Shown: piece after piece, positions 53,037 to 62,710 of the stretch
Layout of the letters: each line of letters opens with the position of its first letter
Numbering within the stretch: position 1 is the first letter of the stretch
DNA from: Flavobacterium sp. YO12
GTDB lineage: Bacteria > Bacteroidota > Bacteroidia > Flavobacteriales > Flavobacteriaceae
DNA: 64,000 nt
NCBI RefSeq assembly: GCF_004119495.1
Contig: NZ_NRQU01000004.1
Location: 62,001-126,000 of the forward strand
Reading direction: 5' to 3'
The notes under the pieces: model-generated
The model's input: only the letters and a program-made list of their open reading frames with translations
The model's database searches: none
Told to the model about the DNA's origin: nothing
Program-made: the position numbers and the translations under genes

Positions 53037-56000
53037 GATTGTTGTCAATTTCTTCTGTTAATGGATTCTCTTCTTCATGTTTTACCAATTTGTGTTTCTC
53101 GGCAATTTTGGCAAAAATGAAATACAAGCCCGGAATTACAAATACACCGCAAATGGTTCCTATAAGCATACCTCCAGCGGCTGCAGTACCAATGGTTCTG
53201 TTACCAATTCTACCCGGACCTGTTGCAAATGTAAGCGGCAATAATCCCGCGATAAATGCAAATGAGGTCATCAAAATTGGACGGAACCTTGCTTTTGCAC
53301 CTTCCATTGCAGCATCTAAAACTGATTTGCCTGCTGCGTGCCTTTGTATGGCAAACTCTACAATCAATACCGCATTTTTACCTAATAAACCAATAAGCAT
53401 TACCATGGCAACTTGTGCATAAATATTGTTCTCTAATCCTGTTAGTTTTAATAAAAGGAATGCTCCAAAAATACCTGCAGGCAATGAAAAAATTACTGAT
53501 AACGGCAAAATAAAACTCTCATATTGAGCTGCTAATACTAAATAAACGAATCCTAAACAAATTAAGAATACCCAAATAGCTTGATTTCCTTGAGCAACCT
53601 CATCGGCAGAGATACCTGCCCAGTCAATATCATATCCTCTTGGCAGTTTTTCAGCAGCTACTTTTTGAATTACTTTAATCGCTGTACCAGAACTATAACC
53701 TGCGGCCGGAGAACCACTAATCTGAGTTGAGGTATACATATTATGACGTGTAATTTCCGAAAGTCCGTATACTTTTTCTAATTTCATAAAAGCAGAAAAA
53801 GGCACCATTTCATCACGATTATTTTTTACGTACAATTTTAAGATATCATCTGGCTGTGCACGATATTCTGGTGAAGCCTGAACAATAACTTTATAGTTAA
53901 TACCAAATTTAATAAAACTGATTTCGTAATTACTTCCCACAAGTGTTGATAAGGTATTCATGGCGTTTTCGATAGAAACACCTTTTTGCTGTGCCAAGTC
54001 ATTATCGACTTTCATCATGTATTGAGGGAAACTAGAACTGTAAAAACTAAACACGTTAGATAATTCTGGCTGCTTATTCAATTCAGCAACAAAATCATTG
54101 TTTACCTGCTCCATTTTTTTGTAATCTACAGAACCCGTTTTATCTAACAAACGAAGCTCAAATCCTCCGGCAGCACCATATCCTGGTACAGCAGGCGGTT
54201 GGAAAAATTCGATATTAGCTCCCGCAATATCTTTACATTTTTCCTCCATGTCATGCATAATCTCAACAACAGATTCTTTTCTGTCACTCCAGTCTTTCAA
54301 GTTAACCAAACACGTTCCTGAGTTGGCTCCTGTACCTTCAGACAAAATCTCATAACCCGCTAATGACGAAACTGATTTTACGCCATCGATATCTTCAGCA
54401 ATTTTTTGAACTCTCTCTGCAATATTATTAGTTCTTTCTAAAGAAGAACCTGGAGGTGTTTGAATTACGGCATAAAACATTCCCTGATCTTCATTAGGAA
54501 TAAATCCTGAAGGAACAGTGCTGCTTATAATCCATGTTCCGGCACAGAAAACAAGAAGTGCAACTATAGTAACCACTCTTCTGTTGACAATTTTACCTAA
54601 TAGATTTTGATATTTGCCTTGTGCTAAATTGAATTTTTCGTTGAAAGCATCAATAAATCTATTTGCTGGTGTTTTCTTTTTAGGCTGTCCGTGATTATTT
54701 TTTAACATCATTGCACAAAGCGCTGGTGTCAATGTTAAAGCCACAATACCCGAAAGGATAATCGCAGTTGCCATAGTTACAGAGAACTGTCTGTAAAATA
54801 TTCCAACAGGACCAGACATAAATGCAACTGGAATAAATACTGCAGCCATAAGGAACGTAATGGCGATGATTGCTCCTGCAATTTCGTGCATTGCTTTTTT
54901 AGTCGCTTTAAATGCCGAAAGATGCTCCTCTTCCATCTTGGCGTGAACGGCCTCAATAACTACAATCGCATCATCGACGACGACTCCAATTGCCAATACT
55001 AAGGCAAATAATGTGATTAAGTTCAATGAAATATCAAAGAAGGTCATAAACACAAAAGTTCCTATTAACGATACAGGTACCGCAATTGCTGGAATAACTG
55101 TTGAACGCCAGTCTCCTAAGAAAAGGAAAACGACTAAACCTACCAGAATAAATGCTTCAACCAAAGTATGAATTACTTTTTCGATAGAGGCATCTAAGAA
55201 TTTAGAAACATCATACGAAATTTCATAATCCATTCCTTTTGGAAACCTTGTTTTAATTTTTTCCAGCTTAGCTTTAACTTCTTCAATAACTTGATTGGCG
55301 TTACTTCCAAAAGATTGTTTTAATACAATAGCAGCAGATGGTTTTCCGTTCAAGTTCGAATAAATATCGTACATCGAACTTCCAAATTCGACTTTGGCAA
55401 CATCTTTTAATCTTAAAAGCTCTCCATTTGGATTTGCTTTTACTACAATGTTCTCATATTGTTCCTTAGTTGTAAAACGCCCGGAATATTTTAATACATA
55501 CTCAAATGCCTGAGAACGTTTACCAGAACTTTCTCCCGTTTTTCCAGGAGAAGCCTCCAAACTTTGACTTGATAATGCTTCCATTATCTCATCTGCAGAA
55601 ATTTTATAGGCTAACATACGATCTGGTTTCAACCAGATACGCATTGCATATTCACGTGTTCCTAAGATATCTCCGGCACCAATACCATTTACCCTTTTTA
55701 ATTCTGAAAGTACATTAATATCGGCATAGTTGTACAAGAACTTCATGTCGGTATTTTTATCTGTACTGTAAAGATTCACGTACATCAACATACTTGGTAC
55801 TTCACGAGTAATTTTAATACCCTCTCTAATTACTAAAGGAGGTAGTTTATTGGTAACTGAAGCTACACGGTTTTGAACGTTAATCGCCGCTTGATTTGGA
55901 TCTGTACCTAAATTAAATACTACCTTAATCGTAGCTTCACCATCATTTCCGGCATCTGAAGCCATATATTTCATTCCTGGAACTCCATTTAGAGCTCTTT

Positions 56001-56196
56001 CTAGAGGAATAACGACCGCTTTGATCATTAATTCTCCATTAGATCCAGGATAATCTGCAGTAACATTCACCATTGGAGGTGAAATTGTAGGGAACTGAGT
56101 AATTGGTAAATTCAATACCGACAAAACCCCTAAAAAGACAATTATCAGCGATATTACTATCGACAGTACTGGTCTTTGAATAAACTTATTAAACAT
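53029..56196 (-). CDS. RND multidrug efflux permease (HAE1/AcrB family)
   Basis: A 1055-aa inner membrane proton antiporter with 12 predicted helices and two large periplasmic loops. The paired aspartates of helix 4 (AIGVVVDDAIVVIEA) and the lysine of helix 10 (GLLGKNAVLIVEF) needed for proton coupling are present, as are GFIPNEDQG and PILMTSFAFIAGLLPL. It lies 25 bases after the membrane fusion gene. Drug or solvent export is the family role. Confidence 0.96.
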   Translation of the reverse strand: MFNKFIQRPVLSIVISLIIVFLGVLSVLNLPITQFPTISPPMVNVTADYPGSNGELMIKAVVIPLERALNGVPGMKYMASDAGNDGEATIKVVFNLGTDPNQAAINVQNRVASVTNKLPPLVIREGIKITREVPSMLMYVNLYSTDKNTDMKFLYNYADINVLSELKRVNGIGAGDILGTREYAMRIWLKPDRMLAYKISADEIMEALSSQSLEASPGKTGESSGKRSQAFEYVLKYSGRFTTKEQYENIVVKANPNGELLRLKDVAKVEFGSSMYDIYSNLNGKPSAAIVLKQSFGSNANQVIEEVKAKLEKIKTRFPKGMDYEISYDVSKFLDASIEKVIHTLVEAFILVGLVVFLFLGDWRSTVIPAIAVPVSLIGTFVFMTFFDISLNLITLFALVLAIGVVVDDAIVVIEAVHAKMEEEHLSAFKATKKAMHEIAGAIIAITFLMAAVFIPVAFMSGPVGIFYRQFSVTMATAIILSGIVALTLTPALCAMMLKNNHGQPKKKTPANRFIDAFNEKFNLAQGKYQNLLGKIVNRRVVTIVALLVFCAGTWIISSTVPSGFIPNEDQGMFYAVIQTPPGSSLERTNNIAERVQKIAEDIDGVKSVSSLAGYEILSEGTGANSGTCLVNLKDWSDRKESVVEIMHDMEEKCKDIAGANIEFFQPPAVPGYGAAGGFELRLLDKTGSVDYKKMEQVNNDFVAELNKQPELSNVFSFYSSSFPQYMMKVDNDLAQQKGVSIENAMNTLSTLVGSNYEISFIKFGINYKVIVQASPEYRAQPDDILKLYVKNNRDEMVPFSAFMKLEKVYGLSEITRHNMYTSTQISGSPAAGYSSGTAIKVIQKVAAEKLPRGYDIDWAGISADEVAQGNQAIWVFLICLGFVYLVLAAQYESFILPLSVIFSLPAGIFGAFLLLKLTGLENNIYAQVAMVMLIGLLGKNAVLIVEFAIQRHAAGKSVLDAAMEGAKARFRPILMTSFAFIAGLLPLTFATGPGRIGNRTIGTAAAGGMLIGTICGVFVIPGLYFIFAKIAEKHKLVKHEEENPLTEEIDNNHV

Positions 56197-56221
56197 TGTA
56201 TATCTTTTTTAATGATTAAAC

Positions 56222-57304
56222 CTATTCTGCTTTTGTACGCAAATGATTTATTACTTCTTTAGGCGATTGGAGTTCATATTTGATTTTATCATTTTCTTTT
56301 ACTTTTTGAACTCCTTCAAGCAAGATTTTATCATTTTCAGTTAGACCAGTTCTTACTACATATAAATCAGGAACTTCACCTGTAATAGTAATCTCTCTTG
56401 ATGTCACTTTATTATTTTTATCTACAACAAAGACATATTTTTTGTCCTGAATTTCGTAAGTAGCTTTTTGAGGAATTACAATAGCATTTTTAAGAGGCAG
56501 GAACATTTGAACTTGACCTGTTTCACCATTTCTAAGTAATTTTTCAGAATTAGGGAATCTTGCTCTAAAAGCGATATTTCCAGTTTCATTGTTAAATTCA
56601 CTTTCAATTACCTCAACATTTCCTTTATATTTAAATGTCTCACCATTTGCCAAAACTAAATTTACTTTGTTATCAGCACGGTCTTTAACGTTAGTCTGAT
56701 ATTGAAGATATTCTGGCTCAGTAACATTGAAATAAGCAAACATTTGACTATTGTCTGAAAGGCTTGTCAATAACTCGCCTTCGTCAATAAGACTTCCTAA
56801 TTTTAAAGGAATTCTATCGATAGTTCCATCAAACGGAGCTCTGATTTCTGTAAATGATAAATGAAGTTTTGCCAATGAAACCTCAGCTTTTGCTGATTGC
56901 AGTTTAGCCTGTGCAACACTTAACTCGTTTTTAGAAACGATATTTTTATCTGCTAAAAGTTTAGCATTCTGTAATTCAATTTCTGTTGATTTTTGTTCAG
57001 CCTGTGCTTTAAGCAATTCTGCCTGATACATATTTGGCATAATTCTAAACAACAATTGACCTTTTTTTACAAATTGACCTTCATCAACATAAATGTTTTG
57101 TAAAAACCCTTTTTCCTGGGCACGGATTTCGATATTTCGAACAGATTTAATCTGCGAAACATATTCTTTAGTAAATGAAGTGTCGATTCTAACGGGATTT
57201 GTAACCGTGAATTTTTCTGCTTCTTCTTTCTCTTCTTTTTTAGATGTACAGCTAGTTAAGCACACTAAGGCCATAAAGCCTGTGAACAAGATAATTCTTT
57301 TCAT
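56222..57304 (-). CDS. RND efflux membrane fusion protein (AcrA-like)
   Basis: A 360-aa lipoprotein (ALVCLTSCTSKKEEKEE). It has the barrel-sandwich lipoyl halves (EIRAQEKGFLQNIYVDEGQFVKKGQLLF and LSFTEIRAPFDGTIDRIPLKLGSLIDEG) around an alpha-hairpin (about 90-150), then beta-barrel and membrane-proximal domains. First gene of the pump operon. No regulator is adjacent; the upstream gap has a 7-bp stem ATACATC/GATGTAT at 57426-57470. Confidence 0.94.
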   Translation of the reverse strand: MKRIILFTGFMALVCLTSCTSKKEEKEEAEKFTVTNPVRIDTSFTKEYVSQIKSVRNIEIRAQEKGFLQNIYVDEGQFVKKGQLLFRIMPNMYQAELLKAQAEQKSTEIELQNAKLLADKNIVSKNELSVAQAKLQSAKAEVSLAKLHLSFTEIRAPFDGTIDRIPLKLGSLIDEGELLTSLSDNSQMFAYFNVTEPEYLQYQTNVKDRADNKVNLVLANGETFKYKGNVEVIESEFNNETGNIAFRARFPNSEKLLRNGETGQVQMFLPLKNAIVIPQKATYEIQDKKYVFVVDKNNKVTSREITITGEVPDLYVVRTGLTENDKILLEGVQKVKENDKIKYELQSPKEVINHLRTKAE

Positions 57305-57479
57305 GATTTAGTTTGGAAATTAAGCGATTGAATGCTTGGAATAAAAATTCCTTTTGGATGATTAAATGCATCAGCCAGCCTTAGTCAGAACTTAACTTTC
57401 ATATAAGAAGAAGTAAAAAACAAATATACATCAACGAGATATGCAGATCACGACTAGGTAACCGATGTATACTTTAAAA

Positions 57480-57851
57480 TCAAATTCTTAATACTCGTTG
57501 AGTAATATAGATAGGATTTGAATGCCCAAAGAGAGGCGTAGAAATTTTTAAACGATTGGAATCATTCGCAGCAGACTGATCTGAAAGTGCCAGATACAAA
57601 GTGTCTACCAAACTGTACGAAACAGCAAAAAACTTGTTCGTAAGTAAATTGGTATCATCATTTCCCAGAAGATCTTCTTCAAGATCAATATCTGCATCTT
57701 CAATAATTGAAGTTCCACGATCTTGACTTGTAAATTTAACTCTGTGTTTCTGTTGAAGATGATGATGAGAAAAAGTATTAGCATTAAGATATTGGCCTCC
57801 GCCCAGCAGAAGCAAATTCATGAATACTAGAAATACTATTAACTTTCTCAT
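57480..57851 (-). CDS. Unrecognised secreted protein
   Basis: A 123-aa protein with an N-terminal signal (VFLVFMNLLLLGGGQYLNANT), then FSHHHLQQKHRVKF, an acidic stretch (IIEDADIDLEEDLLGNDD) and a C-terminal part TPLFGHSNPIYITQRVLRI. No family recognised. It lies 176 bases before the efflux operon on the same strand. Confidence 0.65.
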   Translation of the reverse strand: MRKLIVFLVFMNLLLLGGGQYLNANTFSHHHLQQKHRVKFTSQDRGTSIIEDADIDLEEDLLGNDDTNLLTNKFFAVSYSLVDTLYLALSDQSAANDSNRLKISTPLFGHSNPIYITQRVLRI

Positions 57852-58029
57852 TTGGGTGCGAAAGTAATAAAAGTATTAAAACAAAAAAAGAATTTTTAAC
57901 AAGGTTTAACAGTTATACAAGACGAAAACGTTTTCATTCTTTTAATATTCAAGAATTTTATTAAAAAACTTACTTTTACTGATGACCATAAATTTAGTCG
58001 CCTACAAATCAACCACTTATAAAACTATA

Positions 58030-58434
58030 TTAAAATATAATTTCCATTATTGTAAATTCTTGTCCAGCTTTAGTAAACGTTTTAAAAGTATCTTTCATTC
58101 CAAATTTCTCATAAAATGATTTTTTATTACTTCTGGCATTGCACCAAACTTTCTTAATATTCTTCTCTTTTGCAAACTGAAAAATATATTTTAAAAGATG
58201 AGAAGCGCTTCCTTTTCCTTGATATTCTTGTAAAGTTGCTAATTTTCGAAACTGCATCTCTTCTTCGACTATAAAGCAAGAAACTATAGAAACCAGTTTA
58301 TTACTTGTAAAAACTCCAAAATGAAATCCTAAATTATCTTCTTCAAGCTGTACAAATTCAAAGGGTTGATCTGGCCACATTACATTGTGTCTAATATCCC
58401 AAGTTTCTGAAGCTGCTATTTCTTTAATTTCCAT
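58030..58434 (-). CDS. GNAT-family N-acetyltransferase
   Basis: A 134-aa acetyltransferase. The acetyl-CoA-binding segment is RKLATLQEYQGKGSASHLLKYIF (Q/RxxGxG/A pattern), followed by NARSNKKSFYEKFGMKDTFK typical of the C-terminal strand. The substrate cannot be predicted. Confidence 0.85.
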   Translation of the reverse strand: MEIKEIAASETWDIRHNVMWPDQPFEFVQLEEDNLGFHFGVFTSNKLVSIVSCFIVEEEMQFRKLATLQEYQGKGSASHLLKYIFQFAKEKNIKKVWCNARSNKKSFYEKFGMKDTFKTFTKAGQEFTIMEIIF

Positions 58435-58610
58435 TGCAAATTATTTGAAAACAAATTTAAATGAATTTTCAATTTTATATTCTTTTGATCTGCAATTAAA
58501 ACGTACTGATTTAATTATCAACATGATTCATAAAAAAAGAAAGAAAAAACTTCTAGTATAATTAATTAATCTCTACTTTTATAGTATCTAAAAACAAATA
58601 AAAACCAGTT

Positions 58611-59175
58611 ATGAAAAAATTCATTTTAGCATTATTTTTATGCGTTAGTATGAACAGTTTTGCACAATTGATACAATTTGGACCGCAGGTTTCGTACAAC
58701 ATCACTTCTCCTATTTCAAGTGATTACAGCTCAAAAAGCTCAGGAACTGCAATGGGTGTTGCGGGATTTGCAAGAGTAAATTTACTGCTTTTTTTATGGT
58801 CAGGGAGAATTTGGATACACACAATCTAAGTTTAGCATTTCGCAAACTGGAGCCAGCAGTACTGACTATGAACTATCAGGAACGGATGCTACTCTTATTG
58901 CGGGTTTTAAAGTAGTTCCATTAGGTAAATTAGGAAATATTCGCATTTTTGCAGGTTACAACTGGAAAAATTATTCAAGCATTAAAACAAACAATAATCT
59001 TAATTTGATTGCAATCGAAAAAAACAACAGCAGTATTCTTGGCGGTGTTGGCGTTGATTTATGGAAACTTACTTTAGATTATCGATATCTGGCAGGAATA
59101 TCAGATCTTGACCCTTCTGGGGCAAGTTTAAAAACTGGTATTTCAAACTTCTCACTCGGCTTTAAGTTTTTATAA
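58611..59175 (+). CDS. Porin-like outer membrane beta-barrel protein, frameshifted at a T7 run
   Basis: Begins with a signal peptide (MKKFILALFLCVSMNSFAQ) and beta-barrel residues (IQFGPQVSYNITSP). At the 7-T run 58789-58795 the frame moves: as read here it ends at 58829 after 72 residues, but with six T's it continues LLFYGQGEFGYTQSKFSISQTG to the C-terminal GISNFSLGFKFL, a typical outer membrane barrel ending in a phenylalanine-rich strand, stopping at 59175. The full product would be about 187 aa. It may be a sequencing error or an inactivated gene. Confidence 0.8.
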
Positions 59176-59183
59176 TAAAATAA

Positions 59184-59218
59184 AAAAAGAGAATCTACAT
59201 TTAATAGATTCTCTTTTT
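59184..59218. terminator. Terminator between the porin gene and 59243
   Basis: AAAAAGAGAATCTA and TAGATTCTCTTTTT form a 14-bp stem between converging genes. Confidence 0.85.
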
Positions 59219-59242
59219 TACTTTGTAAACTATTGATTTACA

Positions 59243-59857
59243 TTACATTTTTGAGAAAAATTTCTCTAAATTATCGTCTGTAATTTTTTCAAAACCATTT
59301 TCATTCTGTTTTCCAATATTTACGACATGCAGTACTTTAGATTTTTCATCAACAGAACAGCTCCAGATTGTACCATCTGACAAAATAATTGCAGAGAACA
59401 AAGCATCTGATTTGTCTTTATTATAATAAACCAAATTTTCTTTTTTAAGAAGCTTTTTTACTTTTGATTTACGATCTTGTTCAAAAAACAAAATTTCATT
59501 TTGATTTATTTCTACCAGCTCATCGACCGTTTTGTTTTTAAAACTATTTTGAGCTTCAATAGTCCAACTTGGTTTATCACCTGTCATTATCCAAGTTCCG
59601 TGCGCCTTTTCTAAAATATCACTTCTAAGAATTTCTTTTAAAGTATCAATTCTTTTTAATGCTTCCTGCCCGATTTCATTTTCAGGCTTAAGTTTTGAAG
59701 CTATTGAAAATTGATCCAATGCATTTGGATAATCTGAATTTTTCAAATAGGAAAGTGCAAGTTCATACTTGTTTTTCTGAAATTTACATTTCGCGTCATT
59801 TTGTGCTGCATTTTTCATCGAAATAAGCAGAACGATTAAGAGTAAAAAATTTTTCAT
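59243..59857 (-). CDS. Unrecognised exported protein with TPR-like start
   Basis: A 204-aa protein with signal peptide (MKNFLLLIVLLISMKNAAQN) and one or two TPR-like helices (YELALSYLKNSDYPNALDQFSIASKLKPENEIGQEAL) at about 31-70. The C-terminal 110 residues (HGTWIMTGDKPSWTIEAQ ... LFSAIILSDGTIWSCSVDEKS) look beta-rich. No family recognised. Confidence 0.7.
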   Translation of the reverse strand: MKNFLLLIVLLISMKNAAQNDAKCKFQKNKYELALSYLKNSDYPNALDQFSIASKLKPENEIGQEALKRIDTLKEILRSDILEKAHGTWIMTGDKPSWTIEAQNSFKNKTVDELVEINQNEILFFEQDRKSKVKKLLKKENLVYYNKDKSDALFSAIILSDGTIWSCSVDEKSKVLHVVNIGKQNENGFEKITDDNLEKFFSKM

Positions 59858-60039
59858 TAATTTGGGGAAGTAAGTTATTTTTTATTTTTCTTGCAAACGT
59901 AATAATTAATTTTAGTATCTGATAATGATTTTAATCAGTTAATTACTTTTTTAACAATAAAAAGAGTTACAATGAAACAAATTTTTCGTTATTGATATTT
60001 ATTACCCCTAAAAAAATGAATTTGATTTTTTTTCTAAAA

Positions 60040-60432
60040 CTACCCAGAAAACGAACTTAGAATCTCCATTGCTTTTACCGTATCTTTTTTATCAATAAAA
60101 ATATGATCATGATAATAGGCCGCAACAACATTACAGCTAATTTCATGTTCTGAAAGAGCATTAGAAAATGCTGCTGTCAATCCAATCGCTTCTAACGAGG
60201 AATGAACAGAGAGTGTTATCCAAGACATTACGACAGAATATTCTAAATTTAATTTTTCGGCATTTTCTTTTTTAAGAATCAGCGTAAAAGCCTCTTTCTC
60301 CTTAAAAAACATTTCAATCTCATTTAGATTTATATTCTCAACTTTTTCAATTTTACAAAAAACATAATCACCAGAGTTATGTTCGGGCTTCATGTTTTTA
60401 AGCAGTTTCTGTAAATCTTTTTCTCCTGACAT
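60040..60432 (-). CDS. ACT-domain protein
   Basis: A 130-aa cytoplasmic protein with a C-terminal ACT-like domain (SVVMSWITLSVHSSLEAIGLTAAFSNALSEHEISCNVVAAYYHDHIFID). Proteins of this kind occur as free small-molecule sensors that may bind amino acids. No partner enzyme lies nearby. Confidence 0.82.
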   Translation of the reverse strand: MSGEKDLQKLLKNMKPEHNSGDYVFCKIEKVENINLNEIEMFFKEKEAFTLILKKENAEKLNLEYSVVMSWITLSVHSSLEAIGLTAAFSNALSEHEISCNVVAAYYHDHIFIDKKDTVKAMEILSSFSG

Positions 60433-60596
60433 TTTAGTTTAGTTTTAAAGATTAATTATTTTAATAGTCGATCTATTTTTTTATTTGTTTCTGGAAAATC
60501 TTTATCCAAAACAAGTACTTTTTTACAAGTAAGAGCCTATAATTCTATGTGTTAAAATTAATTACTCCCAACAGATTAACCTAAATTAATAAAAAA

Positions 60597-60629
60597 AAGC
60601 CGTCTTAAATTTAGAAAAGACGACTTGTT
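60597..60629 (-). terminator. Terminator after the M1 peptidase gene
   Basis: AAGCCGTCTT and AAGACGACTT form a stem with one mismatch, 8 bases past the stop; on the minus strand T's follow. Confidence 0.65.
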
Positions 60630-60637
60630 TTTATTTA

Positions 60638-62509
60638 TTACTTAACGGGCCAGCTATTATTTATTGGCGTTGCATCCATAAAAATGCCGCCGTCTAGAGT
60701 AACTTTTTTTATTTGCTTTTTAGTATTAATAGTTATCCTTGCTGTTTTTTGATTTTTCTCCCAAACCGCAGGAGTTTGATGAAACGTTTCGGCTGCGTTA
60801 TCTTCATAAATCACATTCACATCAAACGGAATTGCAAAACCTCCTGAGTTTGTTATAGTAACAACATTTTTTGAAACTTCTTTTATCGAAATATCTATAT
60901 AATTGTTTGTAAAAAACCAGTTATTGAAAAACCAATTCAAATTTTTTCCTGAACCTGTATTCATCGAATAAAAATAGTCCCACGGAATTGGATGCTTTCC
61001 ATTCCAAGTATCCATATAATGATGAAGCGACTTTTTAAACAAATCATCTCCAAGCAAATCTTTTAAAGCTAAATAAGAGAGAGATGCTTTTCCGTATGAA
61101 TTGTTTCCGTATCCTGCACCTGAAACTTGTGTAGACATTGAAATTATTGGCTGATCTTCTTCTGTCGATAAATCGGTGATGTATTTTTTTACTCTAAACC
61201 CTTTATAAAATTTATCCGCCTCATCTTTTCCATGTTCGGCAATTTTAATCAAATATTCAAAAGTTGTAGCCCAGCCTTCATCCATAAAAGCATAACGCGT
61301 TTCGTTGATTCCCATAAAAAACGGAAAATAAGTATGCGCTACTTCATGATCTTGAACCAATTGTGCTAATAAGGGATCGCCCATATGAGAATCGTTACAC
61401 ATCATTGGATACTCCATATCTGCAAAACCTTGAAAAGCTGTCATTTTAGAATACGGATATGGAATTCCCGGCCAATTATTGGAGAACCAATCTAAAGCAA
61501 ACTGATTATTTTTAACCGAATTTACAAAATCAGTTCCTGTAATATTGTAAGCAGCTTGAACACTTGCACGGCGATTTGTTTTTTTATCAACCAAAACACT
61601 GCTGGCATCCCATAAATAGTGATCGCTTAAACCAAAACAAACATCAGTAATATTGTTTGCTTCAAATTTCCAGATATTCCAATCGTTTTGTTTCGTTACT
61701 ATTCCGCTTTTCATTTCCTGCTCATTTGCAATATGCAGAATTTCATCTGTCACATATGATTTTTTCAAACGTGCAGCAAACTCTGGCTGTAAAACCTCAT
61801 CAGGATTTAAGAAATCTCCAGTCGCATAAACCACATAATTTTTAGGCGCTTTTACTGAAAAAGTATAATCATTAAAGTCATTGTAAAATTCCTGACGATC
61901 TGTATGAGGTATTCTGTCCCAGCCATTATAATCATCAAAAACCGAAACTCGAGGATAACTGTAAGCTGCAAAAAAAGTAGTTTCGTCAATTTGTCCTTCT
62001 CTTCCGCTTTCTTTTGATAAAGGATAATTCCAATCAATATTAATGGTAACTTTAGATTTTGGTGCGATTGCTTTTTTTAGTTTTACATTCCCAACAGTTC
62101 CCCAATTTCTGGCATCTTCTTTATAAACTTCATTATCCACTTTTAAAGAAGTAATCGTTAATCCGCTGCTTAAAAAGTCATCGCTTACTTCACCTCCTCT
62201 TGGTGAAGTTGGTTTATGCAGATTATTTACAAATCGAATAACAAGATTATCTAATGATTTATCACTGTTATTCTCGTAAACAATAGTTTCTGTTCCGCTT
62301 ACTACTTTTGTTTTAGCATCTACGGTAATGTCCATTGTATATTTTCCGTGATTCTGCCAATAGTTTTTTCCAGGCTTTCCGTCCATAGAACGAGTTCCTT
62401 TTTCGTAAGCCTCTTTTATATTTCTAGGCATATAAAGTTCTTGTGCAAAGCCTGTTTGCGTCAAAAACAAAAAAGCAATAAATGCAAAACGCAATAATCT
62501 TTTATTCAT
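60638..62509 (-). CDS. Secreted M1-family metallopeptidase (aminopeptidase-like)
   Basis: A 623-aa exported peptidase (signal ending FLTQTGFAQ). The zinc site is H388-E389-V-A-H392 with the third ligand E411 (FMDEGWATTFEYL) after the usual 18-residue spacing. GFADMEYPMM (361-370) stands in the place of the GAMEN exopeptidase motif, altered as is common in Bacteroidota members. Residues 56-250 form the N-terminal beta-saddle domain. It probably trims peptides in the periplasm. Confidence 0.93.
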   Translation of the reverse strand: MNKRLLRFAFIAFLFLTQTGFAQELYMPRNIKEAYEKGTRSMDGKPGKNYWQNHGKYTMDITVDAKTKVVSGTETIVYENNSDKSLDNLVIRFVNNLHKPTSPRGGEVSDDFLSSGLTITSLKVDNEVYKEDARNWGTVGNVKLKKAIAPKSKVTINIDWNYPLSKESGREGQIDETTFFAAYSYPRVSVFDDYNGWDRIPHTDRQEFYNDFNDYTFSVKAPKNYVVYATGDFLNPDEVLQPEFAARLKKSYVTDEILHIANEQEMKSGIVTKQNDWNIWKFEANNITDVCFGLSDHYLWDASSVLVDKKTNRRASVQAAYNITGTDFVNSVKNNQFALDWFSNNWPGIPYPYSKMTAFQGFADMEYPMMCNDSHMGDPLLAQLVQDHEVAHTYFPFFMGINETRYAFMDEGWATTFEYLIKIAEHGKDEADKFYKGFRVKKYITDLSTEEDQPIISMSTQVSGAGYGNNSYGKASLSYLALKDLLGDDLFKKSLHHYMDTWNGKHPIPWDYFYSMNTGSGKNLNWFFNNWFFTNNYIDISIKEVSKNVVTITNSGGFAIPFDVNVIYEDNAAETFHQTPAVWEKNQKTARITINTKKQIKKVTLDGGIFMDATPINNSWPVK

Positions 62510-62650
62510 AAAATGGTTTTTGATTTGATAATTTAAATTGATTTATATAAGACCCATTTTTCAAAACAATGTTACAAAACTTTATAAAATTACAATTAAA
62601 AAAAACATAGTACCAAAGCTGGTTAATTCTTATAGAATCTATTAAAAATA

Positions 62651-62683
62651 AAAACCGCCCAATTCTAGAAAGAAAAGGACGGT
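62651..62683 (-). terminator. Weak hairpin after the aldehyde dehydrogenase gene
   Basis: ACCGCCC and GGACGGT can pair with one mismatch, past the stop at 62711. Confidence 0.4.
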
Positions 62684-62710
62684 ATCTACAATTAATATAT
62701 AACCTTGATG

